NCBI GenBank assembly: GCA_965204705.1
Contig: OZ242006.1
Coordinates: 3,286,001 to 3,350,000, forward strand
Source: Bin5 sp965204705
GTDB lineage: Bacteria > Chloroflexota > Anaerolineae > Caldilineales > Caldilineaceae
DNA: 64,000 nucleotides
Direction of reading: 5' to 3'
The number at the start of each line of letters is the position of its first letter. The first letter of the stretch is position 1. Under the pieces are notes generated by a model, which saw only the letters and a program-made list of their open reading frames with translations, was not told the DNA's origin and ran no database searches. Below, in pieces: positions 40,555-48,656 of this stretch. The translations under genes were made by a program, and so were the position numbers.

Positions 40555-41598
40555 ATGGATAAAGTAAGTATCGGCGTCCTGAGCCACGCCCACGGACACA
40601 GCAACGCCTACTGCCGCAAGATGCTGGAGTTTGACGATGTGGAACTGGTGGCCTGCTGGGACGACAACGAGGCGCGCGGGCGCGAGGCCGCGTCCGCTTT
40701 CGGTATGGATTTCCGCGCCGAGTCTGAAGCCGTCACCAGCGACCCTGGCATCGACGCCGTGATTGTCGCCACGGAGACGAACCGTCATGCCGAATACGTG
40801 GAGCAGGCGGCTGAAGCCGGCAAGGCGATTCTTTGTCAGAAACCGCTGGCCACCACACTCGAAGATTGCGATCGCATAATCGAGGCCGTTCGGCGCACTG
40901 GCGTGAAATTCAGTGTGGCCTTCCAGATGCGGCAGGACCCGGTCAACCGCAAGATCAAGGAGCTGGTCGACGCCAACGCCGTCGGCGAAATCGCGGTAGT
41001 GCGGCGCCGGCACTGTATCGGCGTACTGAATAACGAAGAGTTCTTTACCGGCCCCACGCGCTGGCACGTCGACCCGGTTTCAAATGTGGGCATGTTTTTC
41101 GACGATGCTATCCACGCCGCCGACTGGTTCTACTGGACGTTTGGCCCAGCCAAGCGGGTCATGGCTGAAATCGACAACATCGTAACGAACATTGCGCCCG
41201 ACGACAATGGCATCGCGCTGTTCCGTTTCGAGAGCGGCGCATTAGGCACGCTGTTCAACGGTTCAACTACGGTTGCCGGCGTCAATACGACCGAAATCTA
41301 CGGCGCGGAAGGCACCATTATCCAGGACTACGGCGACGCCCCGTCTACGTTGGCACCACGGCCCTCAGGAGTAGCCCCACTACGGATGATTCGACAAGGT
41401 GAAACCTCCTGGCAGGAGTTTGACCTGCCTATCCCCGCGAGCCAGGGAGAACGGATCGCGGGAGTGCCGCGTCCGTTTGTCGACTATGTGCGTGGCTTAA
41501 GCGATGAGCATGTCAGCGCCGAGGAGGGCCGGAAGTCGGTCGAGATGATCTTGGGGGCCTATCGTTCGGCGCGAGAGGGTAGGAGGATCTCTTTGTAA
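40555..41598 (+). CDS. Gfo/Idh/MocA-family oxidoreductase (second)
   Basis: NAD(P)-dependent dehydrogenase-like protein, 347 residues. The N-terminus IGVLSHAHGHSNAYCR replaces the usual GxGxxG with SHAHGH, so the dinucleotide-binding turn is altered; the family lysine in AILCQKPLATTLEDCD (about residue 97) is kept. Later features include DDAIHAADWFYWTFG (His about 188). It is the last gene of the importer unit, 39 bp after the MalG-type permease, and is convergent with the TIM-barrel isomerase. An altered nucleotide loop suggests different cofactor handling, but other members of the group share this form. Confidence 0.88.
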   Translation: MDKVSIGVLSHAHGHSNAYCRKMLEFDDVELVACWDDNEARGREAASAFGMDFRAESEAVTSDPGIDAVIVATETNRHAEYVEQAAEAGKAILCQKPLATTLEDCDRIIEAVRRTGVKFSVAFQMRQDPVNRKIKELVDANAVGEIAVVRRRHCIGVLNNEEFFTGPTRWHVDPVSNVGMFFDDAIHAADWFYWTFGPAKRVMAEIDNIVTNIAPDDNGIALFRFESGALGTLFNGSTTVAGVNTTEIYGAEGTIIQDYGDAPSTLAPRPSGVAPLRMIRQGETSWQEFDLPIPASQGERIAGVPRPFVDYVRGLSDEHVSAEEGRKSVEMILGAYRSAREGRRISL

Positions 41599-41622
41599 AG
41601 GCCGAGGGGTAAGAGGCAGCCC

Positions 41623-42507
41623 TCAGATTAGCGGCAAGAGTGTTTTCGCCGTCTCTTCAACGAGCCAGCTGTAGAACTCTTCAGACAGTACGCCGCTGCC
41701 GTGATCCTGAATGAACTGCAGCTGTTCCGCGGTCAGCTCTGCTTCGGCTGCAGCCACTGCGTTTTGATAGGGATTGGCCGGCGTTCTGTCCAAAGGCGCG
41801 ACGAACTCAACCGTTATGGCGCCGTCATATCCGATCTCCTTAAGCGTCTCCACAATCAACGGCCAGTCCAGCGACCCCATTCCGCAGGCCATGCGGTTGT
41901 TGTCGGCGACATGAAAGTCGACCAAACGCTCCTTGGAGTTCCTGATCGCTTCGAGCATGTCGGCCTCTTCAATGTTGAGGTGAAACGTGTCGAGGCAGAC
42001 TCCGCAGTCGGGACCAACCTCCTCCGCTAATAGCACGGCCTGGTCGGCACGATTGAGGAAGTTCGTCTCAAATCGGTTAAGCGGCTCCAGCGCGATGCGA
42101 ATACCTTCCTTCTGCGCGTGGATATGGATCTCTTTCAGGCATTCAACGGCCCATGCCCACTCCTGTTCAGGCGTGTCCATCGGGGACACCTTGCCAACCT
42201 GCGACGGCACGATGGTCATCTCATAGCCGTCCAACTCCTTTACCATCGTGATGCAATCAGTGAGATAGCCAATTGAGGTTGCGCGCACGGCCTCGTCTGC
42301 GTGGATCAGATCACGCCCCTCGAACATCAGTGACACCGCCCCCCAGCAGGAGATTCCGTTTTCGGCCAGCAGTTTACGCAGTTCCTTGGTGTCAAAGACG
42401 TCAGGCTCCCCGCTGATCTCTATGCTTTTGTAGCCATAGCGGGCCAGCCGCCGGATAGTTACATCGATCGGCTCTGCTCGCATCCAGTTGTGCATTGAAA
42501 GGTGCAT
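41623..42507 (-). CDS. sugar phosphate isomerase/epimerase family TIM-barrel protein
   Basis: Metal-dependent TIM-barrel of the xylose-isomerase-like (AP_endonuc_2) superfamily, 294 residues. Metal ligands fit E in IRIALEPLNRFET (about 143), D in CGVCLDTFHLN (about 175), H in LVDFHVADNNR (about 201) and E in AITVEFVAPLDR (about 236). This matches D-tagatose 3-epimerase and myo-inosose-type enzymes. It ends opposite the Gfo/Idh gene, and both plausibly act on the sugar taken up by the importer. GAGGAAATCC lies just before the ATG. Confidence 0.88.
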   Translation of the reverse strand: MHLSMHNWMRAEPIDVTIRRLARYGYKSIEISGEPDVFDTKELRKLLAENGISCWGAVSLMFEGRDLIHADEAVRATSIGYLTDCITMVKELDGYEMTIVPSQVGKVSPMDTPEQEWAWAVECLKEIHIHAQKEGIRIALEPLNRFETNFLNRADQAVLLAEEVGPDCGVCLDTFHLNIEEADMLEAIRNSKERLVDFHVADNNRMACGMGSLDWPLIVETLKEIGYDGAITVEFVAPLDRTPANPYQNAVAAAEAELTAEQLQFIQDHGSGVLSEEFYSWLVEETAKTLLPLI

Positions 42508-42582
42508 GGATTTCCTCCACGAAACTGTTTCAGGCGGGATGCAACTTGCTGTGGGAAGTGGACTTGCTGCTTACCAGGTCGG

Positions 42583-43086
42583 CTAACCTTCACCCATGCC
42601 AATCCAGTTTATCTCCAAATCTGCTTCGGTCATAAGGATGGTGCTGAGGTCGCCGACATGCTGTTGCAAATGGCGCATATTGTAGATTTGCAGTTCCATC
42701 TTGTCGAAAGGTAGCCAGGAGAACCCGGAAGGTGCGCTCAGGTCGAGCGCGGGCACCGTGCGCCCTACCAGCGATCGGCAGTATTCGACGTAGGCCAGAA
42801 GCTCTTCTCTGTCGTATGGCTGGTCGGCCGCAGGCTGCTCATGAGGAGGCCAAGGTGTCTGTCCCAGGAACTGGTATCCTTCACGGCACCCCTCCCAAAG
42901 GTTCAAATCATCTTCGGACGGCTGCAGATAGAGGTCAACAAAAAAGATCCCGTGATAGGCGACGCGCCAGAACGGATTTCCCAAGCTCAGATCATCCCAC
43001 AGCTCGTCGGGACAGGTCCGAACTGCCTGCTCCATCATCGACAGCGTGGCATTGAACTGTGATACGACTGTCTTGTGAACATCCAT
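42583..43086 (-). CDS. DinB-family protein
   Basis: Four-helix metal-binding protein of the DinB/YfiT superfamily, 167 residues. The metal-binding histidines fit WRVAYHGIFFVDLYL (about residue 45) and YNMRHLQQHVGDLS (about 138 and 142). Members may act as thiol-dependent transferases (bacillithiol or mycothiol) or in unknown roles. AGGAG lies 9 bases before the ATG at 43086. It stands between the isomerase and the MscS gene, all minus strand, but gaps of 75 and 179 bp make co-transcription uncertain. Confidence 0.82.
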   Translation of the reverse strand: MDVHKTVVSQFNATLSMMEQAVRTCPDELWDDLSLGNPFWRVAYHGIFFVDLYLQPSEDDLNLWEGCREGYQFLGQTPWPPHEQPAADQPYDREELLAYVEYCRSLVGRTVPALDLSAPSGFSWLPFDKMELQIYNMRHLQQHVGDLSTILMTEADLEINWIGMGEG

Positions 43087-43265
43087 CGTGTAATCTCCTA
43101 TCGAACTCGATTCTGTTCTAACTTTATGTTGGCTCTTTATTACAGCCCGGGCCGCGGGAACAAGGAGGCAGCTTTTTCACGAAGTCCTTTGAGTTGCCTG
43201 CCTCTGCACTGCCAGTCATACCGAGGAAAAAGCACGGTTCACTGTGTCGTTATCAGCATCCCTTT

Positions 43266-43874
43266 TCATTCGCTCGGCTTATTCTTGATCAAGATTGAGC
43301 CCACCACTGTGGAACTCGGTATGAGTACTCGTTTCTCATCCGAATCCAGCACAATGTGCATCAACGTAATGTCGGCAACGACTCCGGTCTCTCTTCCGAT
43401 GGTCACGTTTTCTCCCAGACTTACCGGCCGGAAAATAGCCAGGAAGACCCCGGCCACCGTGTGTCCCATGACGGTCTGGGATGCGAAGCCGGCGACCAAA
43501 CCTGCAAAACTGCCCATAGTCAGGGCCGCAACGGCGTTATCAGTCACCACCGATACAAGGAAGGAGAAGATCAGCCCATACCCCAACAGGCGCGTCATGA
43601 CTCGCAGTGTTCGTGCGACATCTTCTGACGTCTGCCTCTGGGCTATTGTGTACACCCACTTGGTCCCGGACTTTACTGCGACATGCCCCAGCAGTGCGAC
43701 CAAAACTACCGAAATCGCGTTCTCATAGGGTAGAAGGAAGCCCAGAAATTCATACTCCTCCAGTTTTGAGGTGAAGGAGAGGAGGGCGAGAAGAGCAATG
43801 ACGGCCAAGACAGTTGTAAACAGCGCCCCGGCTGCCGATGAGGTTGTAGTTGGTCGGCTTGTGCTGGCAGACAT
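43266..43874 (-). CDS. MscS-type mechanosensitive channel, short form
   Basis: Membrane channel opened by tension, 202 residues. Three membrane segments are seen (about residues 15-33, 47-67, 91-111), followed by the pore helix with the Gly/Ala pattern AALTMGSFAGLVAGFASQTV (about 114-133) and the first part of the beta domain (PVSLGENVTIGRETGVVADI). The protein stops shortly after SSTVVGSILIKN, so the C-terminal alpha/beta vestibule domain of E. coli MscS (286 residues) is missing. The ATG at 43874 has AGGAGG 9 bases upstream; the frame to 43979 is not used. Confidence 0.88.
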   Translation of the reverse strand: MSASTSRPTTTSSAAGALFTTVLAVIALLALLSFTSKLEEYEFLGFLLPYENAISVVLVALLGHVAVKSGTKWVYTIAQRQTSEDVARTLRVMTRLLGYGLIFSFLVSVVTDNAVAALTMGSFAGLVAGFASQTVMGHTVAGVFLAIFRPVSLGENVTIGRETGVVADITLMHIVLDSDEKRVLIPSSTVVGSILIKNKPSE

Positions 43875-44425
43875 GATGAAACTTCCTCCTGGTAAACTCT
43901 TCCAGCCCGTCGCTGAGATAACGGGAGAGACGCGCCGCCGCTCTGGACCGCCTACTTGCCCGTACCGTCGGGCTCGCACCGTCGCGCCGCGATTTCGGCG
44001 AACGGTCTCGGGGAAAAGCTAAATTGAATTGGCTAAGTGGCAACGATAGTAACAAGGCCGTTTACTGTTGTCAAGAGTTTAGACATGGCCTGGAGTCTAA
44101 ACGCTGAGTTAGTTGATGAGTCCCTGATTCTAACACCGAGTTAGGTGGATTCCCAGACCAAATGCATTGGGTGAACGATGTTTGCGAATGAGAGAGCCGC
44201 ATAGTCTGCCGCTGATTTCCCGGTTACGCCGCTGCTCCCTTGTCTCGTCAAGGAATCATCCAATTTCCCTGGACCGAATCCGGTTCCGGCGACCTAACCG
44301 GTCTCAACCCAAGTCTGATATATTTTGCCTCCGACAAACTGTCCCGTATCTGGACAAGAAGCGGCAAGACTGCTAGGCTACAGGGCAAATCGCGTCCGGT
44401 TTCTTGACATGAACCAAGGAGATTG
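43875..44425. other. non-coding stretch between mscS and the his genes
   Basis: About 550 bases between divergent genes. It holds the minus-strand promoter for the channel gene (44046-44074) and direct repeats of GAGTTAG/CTAAAC-like words (44075-44145). On the plus strand TATATT at 44319-44324 with a TG upstream is a possible extended -10 for the genes starting at 44426. No gene seen. Confidence 0.5.
44046..44074 (-). promoter_or_regulatory. promoter of the MscS-type channel gene
   Basis: On the minus strand TTGACA (44074-44069), 17 bases, TACTAT (44051-44046). It gives a leader of about 165 bases before the ATG at 43874. Confidence 0.75.
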
Positions 44426-44830
44426 ATGGCGGAGACCAACCGCGGGGCACTGATTCCAAAGGCGGTCTACCGCTTTGCCCCCACCTCTAACATTCGCTAC
44501 TATCTCGCAGAGCGTACTCGTTCCGGCATCGAGTTTCTCTACCCGATTAGCGTTAACGGCTCGCGCATCGTAGATACGAGCCGCGGTGGGCGCGACTACG
44601 TGGTTCTTTATCTGCTAACCAAGTGGGGGAAACTTGCAGCCGGAGGCTATTGGCTGAATCCGAGAAAGATTTTTGAGAAGGCCTACGTCACCGACGCTAC
44701 GCCCGCCGACCTGATACTTGTCGCCGAAAGTCTCGAAGACCTGCCTGACGCCCACATTCAGTTGGATGACGTTCTCAACCGGGCAGAAGTAGAGGTAGAC
44801 ATGGAAGTGTGGGGCGCTGCCCTTGAGTAA
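44426..44830 (+). CDS. uncharacterised protein upstream of hisI
   Basis: I do not recognise a family. The 134-residue protein starts MAETNRGALIPKAVYRF, has several aromatic-rich strands (NIRYYLAERTRSGIEFLYPI, RDYVVLYLLTKWGKLAAGGYW) and an acidic C-terminus. The ATG at 44426 follows AAGGAG by 4 bases. It lies 45 bp before hisI on the same strand, and codon use resembles its neighbours, so it is probably a real gene of the same transcript. No signal peptide or membrane segment. Confidence 0.6.
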   Translation: MAETNRGALIPKAVYRFAPTSNIRYYLAERTRSGIEFLYPISVNGSRIVDTSRGGRDYVVLYLLTKWGKLAAGGYWLNPRKIFEKAYVTDATPADLILVAESLEDLPDAHIQLDDVLNRAEVEVDMEVWGAALE

Positions 44831-44875
44831 GGCTGACTCAGTTACAAAACACCGGCAGCATCAAAGAGAATTCGC

Positions 44876-45355
44876 ATGAGCACATCAAACACTAGCTCGT
44901 CACCGCCGCCCTCCCTGTTGGAGGAAGGAGCCGAGCTGACCTTGGACTTCAGCAAGTTGCAGGCCATTGGCCGCGGCGATGCAGCAGTCATACCGGTGGC
45001 AGTTCAGGACTTCGACTCAAAGGAAGTCCTCATCGTCGCCTATGCCAATCAGGAGGCGCTGGCTTACACGCTTGCCTACGGCGTCGCCGCGTTTTGGAGT
45101 ACATCGCGAAACGAACTGTGGGTGAAAGGCGCCACTTCAGGTGATACGCTTGAGTTGGTCGACGTACGAGTCAACTGCGAACAGAACTCTTTGCTCTACC
45201 TGGTTCGCCCTTTAGGAGCAGGAGCTTGTCATACCAAGGACGCGGACGGCAAGGCGCGCGCCAGTTGCTACTATCGACGCATCGAACTAGTGGCAAACAA
45301 TGTTAGTGGATCTGATGAACAGCCTGAGCATCACTGGCAACTTGAAATGGTTTAG
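44876..45355 (+). CDS. hisI: HisI-like phosphoribosyl-AMP cyclohydrolase with divergent metal motif
   Basis: Third step of histidine synthesis, opening the adenine ring of phosphoribosyl-AMP. Recognisable blocks are IPVAVQDFDSKEVLIVAYAN (about residues 40-59), WSTSRNELWVKGATSGDTL, GACHTKDADGKARASCYYRR. The zinc cysteines are kept (in VNCEQN, GACHT and SCYYR), but the usual magnesium motif DCDxD reads NCEQN, so two or three acidic ligands are changed. An N-terminal extension of about 25 residues is Ser/Pro-rich. It is followed by hisG after 91 bp. The family has a subgroup with this form; activity on the normal substrate is likely but unproven. Confidence 0.85.
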   Translation: MSTSNTSSSPPPSLLEEGAELTLDFSKLQAIGRGDAAVIPVAVQDFDSKEVLIVAYANQEALAYTLAYGVAAFWSTSRNELWVKGATSGDTLELVDVRVNCEQNSLLYLVRPLGAGACHTKDADGKARASCYYRRIELVANNVSGSDEQPEHHWQLEMV

Positions 45356-45446
45356 CCGCCGAACAAACTGATCTTACCATTACCTCCGTAGGAAATCTTA
45401 TGTTCTCAATGAGCCAATCCCTAGTACTCTTAGATAGAGGGCCCAA

Positions 45447-46319
45447 ATGAGTCGTTTGACACTTGGTATCCCGAAGGGGAGCCTGCAAGAATCCACCATC
45501 GCCCTGTTCGCAAAGGCCGGTTACCAGGTTTACGTAAGGGGCCGCTCCTATGCTCCATACATAGACGACCCTGAAATCGGCTGTCTGATGTTTCGGGCCC
45601 AGGAAATTGGCCGCTACGTGGAGCGAGGCGTACTCGATGTCGGTCTCACCGGCAAGGACTGGGTCCAGGAAAACGAGGCGGATGTATTGGAGGTCGAAGA
45701 CCTCGTCTACAGCAAAGCGACAAACCAGTCCTATCGCTGGGTGCTGGCGGTTCCGGACGATTCCGACATACACAGTCCGAAAGACCTGGAGGGCAAGCGA
45801 ATCGCAACCGAGCTCGTACAGGTCACGCGCCGCTACCTGGAACGGCACGGCGTGGAGGCAGAGGTGGAGTATTCCTGGGGCGCAACCGAGGTCAAGGCTC
45901 CCCTGCTGGTCGACGCGGTCGTTGAAGGAACTGAGACCGGCTCTTCACTGCGCGCCAACCGTTTGCGCATCGTTGACACCGTCGCCGAATCCACGACGAA
46001 ACTGATAGCAAACCACGCGGCTTGGGCCGATCCGTGGAAACGGCAAAAGATCGAAAACCTGGCTCTCCTCTTGAAAGGCGCCTTGCAGGCCGGCGCGAAG
46101 GTCGGCCTCAAAATGAATCTGCCCAGATGCGCTCTGGAGGAGGTCTCGGCGAAGCTCCCCGCCTTGCACACTCCGTCAATTACCAATCAGACCGACCCGG
46201 ACTGGGTCGCCTTGGAGGTAATAATCGACGAAAAAATCGTCCGCGATTTGATCCCCGATCTGAAGCAGGCGGGCGCCACGGGAATCATCGAATATCCGCT
46301 GAATAAGGTAATCTATTAG
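45447..46319 (+). CDS. hisG: ATP phosphoribosyltransferase, long form
   Basis: First enzyme of histidine biosynthesis, joining ATP and PRPP. The 290-residue protein has the N-terminal LTLGIPKGSLQESTIALFAK, the middle LDVGLTGKDWVQE and RIATELVQVTRRYL, the PRPP loop region EGTETGSSLRANRLRIVDTV (about 152-171), and the C-terminal ACT-like regulatory domain of the long form (from about 210, LPALHTPSITNQTD, ATGIIEYPLNKVI). The long form does not need HisZ. GGGCCC only weakly resembles a ribosome site before the ATG. It and hisI are the only histidine genes here, so the pathway is scattered. Confidence 0.9.
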   Translation: MSRLTLGIPKGSLQESTIALFAKAGYQVYVRGRSYAPYIDDPEIGCLMFRAQEIGRYVERGVLDVGLTGKDWVQENEADVLEVEDLVYSKATNQSYRWVLAVPDDSDIHSPKDLEGKRIATELVQVTRRYLERHGVEAEVEYSWGATEVKAPLLVDAVVEGTETGSSLRANRLRIVDTVAESTTKLIANHAAWADPWKRQKIENLALLLKGALQAGAKVGLKMNLPRCALEEVSAKLPALHTPSITNQTDPDWVALEVIIDEKIVRDLIPDLKQAGATGIIEYPLNKVIY

Positions 46320-46365
46320 TCTTCTGAGGGTGTTGAGTTAGAACCTTCAAGTGAGAAACAGCCTC

Positions 46366-47142
46366 ATGCCTATCAAACAGTCAGTCTGCGTCCCGATCCT
46401 TCCTCAGGGGACCATGTCACAAGACCAGCTATTCGCAGAAATTGCAGCCATCGGTTACCCAGCTGTTGAAATTTGGGGGCGGGGCGACGACTTCGAAAGC
46501 TTCTGCGAGACCGCCGCCAAACACGGTCTGCGCGTGGTAAGCATTAGCGGCCACGATTCTCTCCCGGACGGTCTCAATAACCCTGCCAACCACGACAGGA
46601 TTGCTGATGAGTTGCGGGAATCGATCGACGTAGCCGCTACGAACGGCGTTGACGGTCTGATATGTTTCAGCGGGAACCACATTCCGGGGATGAGCGAGAA
46701 GGAGGCCATCGCAAACACGGCCGCCTGTCTGCGCCGGGCTGCCCCTCATGCAGAGGCCAAGGGCGTCAATCTTAACTTGGAGTTGCTTAACTCCAAAGTG
46801 AATCATGCGGGGTACCAGTGTGACCACAGCGCATGGGGTCTGGAAGTGGTGAAGCAGGCCGAGAGCCCCAACGTAAAGCTCCTCTACGACATCTACCATA
46901 TGCAGATCATGGAAGGTGATGTGATCCGCACGATGACCGAAAACCTGGACGCCATCGGCCACATTCACACTGCGGGCAACCCGGGTCGGAATGAGTTGGA
47001 CGACAACCAGGAATTAAACTACCGCGGCATTTGCCGCGCGCTCAGCAGTGCCGGCTACGACGGCTATGTCGGCCACGAATTTCACCCGCGGGGCGATGTC
47101 GTTGAAGCGTTGCGGCAGGCGTTCGAACTGTGTGCCGTATAA
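46366..47142 (+). CDS. hydroxypyruvate-isomerase-like TIM-barrel protein
   Basis: Xylose-isomerase-like TIM-barrel of the Hyi group, 258 residues. Metal-site residues fit E in LNLELLNSKVNH (about 138), D in VKLLYDIYHMQIMEGD (about 173), H in IGHIHTAGNPGRNELD (about 201) and E in GYVGHEFHPRGD (about 234), and the HIHTAGNPGRNE string is typical of Hyi. Start assumed at ATG 46366, with a GTG at 46351 possible; no clear Shine-Dalgarno is present. It may convert hydroxypyruvate to tartronate semialdehyde or act on a related sugar. Followed by the sulfatase gene after 89 bp. Confidence 0.85.
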   Translation: MPIKQSVCVPILPQGTMSQDQLFAEIAAIGYPAVEIWGRGDDFESFCETAAKHGLRVVSISGHDSLPDGLNNPANHDRIADELRESIDVAATNGVDGLICFSGNHIPGMSEKEAIANTAACLRRAAPHAEAKGVNLNLELLNSKVNHAGYQCDHSAWGLEVVKQAESPNVKLLYDIYHMQIMEGDVIRTMTENLDAIGHIHTAGNPGRNELDDNQELNYRGICRALSSAGYDGYVGHEFHPRGDVVEALRQAFELCAV

Positions 47143-47231
47143 TCACCTTGGCGCGTGTTCCACCTGACAGCATACAGGCAACAGTTTCCGCAACCTCCTC
47201 TCTTCGTAATTCCGCCTGACAAGGAGCCGAA

Positions 47232-48656
47232 ATGGCCCGCCAACCCCACGTAATCTACATTCTGTCCGACGAGCACTTTGGCGGCGCGATGAGCCATATG
47301 GGCGATGGCAATGTGCGGACGCCCAACATGGACCGGCTTGCATCAGAAGGGGTCAGTTTCGACCGCGCCTACGCAAACTGCCCAATCTGCACGCCTTCAC
47401 GGGGCACGATCTTTTCGGGCAGACATGCGCACTCGGGCCCCGTACAGTACTTTTTCGATGTGTTCAAGGCGGGTGCGCCGAGCACGGCGACGGAGTTGCG
47501 GGCCGCCGGCTACCATACGGCCTACTTTGGCAAGTGGCACTGCGGCGTGGTCCACGACCAGGAGCCGCCAGCCGTACGGGCGGAGAGAGATGAGTACACG
47601 CGCTGGCCTCACCGCACGCCTGAGTACCACCGTGCCGGGTTCCAGGACTGGTACGGATTTGAGATAAACAACGCCCCGTTCAAGGGCTTTTACTATCACG
47701 AAGATGAGCCCAATCCTCGCAAGATGGACGGCTATCAGACCGACTTTCTCACCGACCTGGCAGTCGACTATCTGCAGTCCTACGATCGCGAGGAGCCCCT
47801 CTTTCTCGTTCTCAGTGTTGAGCCGCCCCATTTCCCGCTTGAAGCTCCGGATTCGTTCGAGCGATTCGACCCTGCTGCGCTGGAGACTCCGCCCAGCTTC
47901 GCCGACTCGCCGGAAATGCGGGCGCAGCTGGCCACCTACTACGCCATGGTCGAGAACCTGGACTGGAATATCGGCCGCTTGCGCGAGGCGCTGGACAGCC
48001 TGCCGGAGTTCAGGAGCAACCGGTTGACGGTCTATTTCTCCGATCACGGCGACTATATGGGAACGCACGGGGCCATCAACCGCAAGGAAAATCCCCACGA
48101 AAACTCCGTTCGCATCCCCGCCATATTTCACTGGCCGGAGCAGATTCCGGCACAGGGCAGGAGGGAAGGACTCCTCTTCAGTCTTGTCGACATGTTCCCG
48201 ACCACTCTTGGGCTACTGGGCTTGGACGTGCCGGTCCATTGTCAGGGGCTTGATTTCAGCGAAGCTTTGCGCGGGCAGCAGGACTTTGCCGGGCCCGATT
48301 CCGTCCTGATTGAAATGTCGGGCAACCCCCGTTGGAATCTGGACTTTCTGGACTGGCGCGGGCTGGTGACTTCTCGCTGGAAGTACGCCTTTTACGAGAC
48401 GGGGCATGAGCGGCTCTACGACCTTGTTTACGACCCCTATGAAATGAACAATCTGGCAGAAACGGACTTGGAGACCTGCGGAGAGATGCGCTCCAAGCTG
48501 TTGCAACTTCTGACAGATAGCCGAGAACCCTATTTTGATGTGTTGATCGAGCACGGTGTTTCTGTAGAAGGACCGGCGCTGGACGTAGGTGAACGCAGAT
48601 TCAAGGGAAAACTGGCGCCGATTTGGCCGGACCTGGTACGCCGCTACGAGCCGTGA
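47232..48656 (+). CDS. sulfatase / phosphonate-monoester-hydrolase family enzyme, no signal peptide
   Basis: Formylglycine-dependent hydrolase of the alkaline phosphatase superfamily, 474 residues. The sulfatase signature CTPSRGTIFSG begins at Cys53, the residue converted to formylglycine. Metal residues fit D13 in ILSDEH and D-H in YFSDHGDYMGTHG. The second conserved block GYHTAYFGKWHCG (about 95-107) is present. There is no signal peptide or membrane segment, so it acts in the cytoplasm, unlike most polysaccharide sulfatases. AAGGAG lies 6 bases before the ATG. Substrate might be a small sulfate ester or phosphonate. Its stop overlaps the next start by 4 bases. Confidence 0.9.
   Translation: MARQPHVIYILSDEHFGGAMSHMGDGNVRTPNMDRLASEGVSFDRAYANCPICTPSRGTIFSGRHAHSGPVQYFFDVFKAGAPSTATELRAAGYHTAYFGKWHCGVVHDQEPPAVRAERDEYTRWPHRTPEYHRAGFQDWYGFEINNAPFKGFYYHEDEPNPRKMDGYQTDFLTDLAVDYLQSYDREEPLFLVLSVEPPHFPLEAPDSFERFDPAALETPPSFADSPEMRAQLATYYAMVENLDWNIGRLREALDSLPEFRSNRLTVYFSDHGDYMGTHGAINRKENPHENSVRIPAIFHWPEQIPAQGRREGLLFSLVDMFPTTLGLLGLDVPVHCQGLDFSEALRGQQDFAGPDSVLIEMSGNPRWNLDFLDWRGLVTSRWKYAFYETGHERLYDLVYDPYEMNNLAETDLETCGEMRSKLLQLLTDSREPYFDVLIEHGVSVEGPALDVGERRFKGKLAPIWPDLVRRYEP

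Noticed and set aside
39892..41067. 391-codon minus-strand frame
   Set aside because: Covers parts of the MalG-type permease and Gfo/Idh genes in antisense; the sense proteins have full family motifs.
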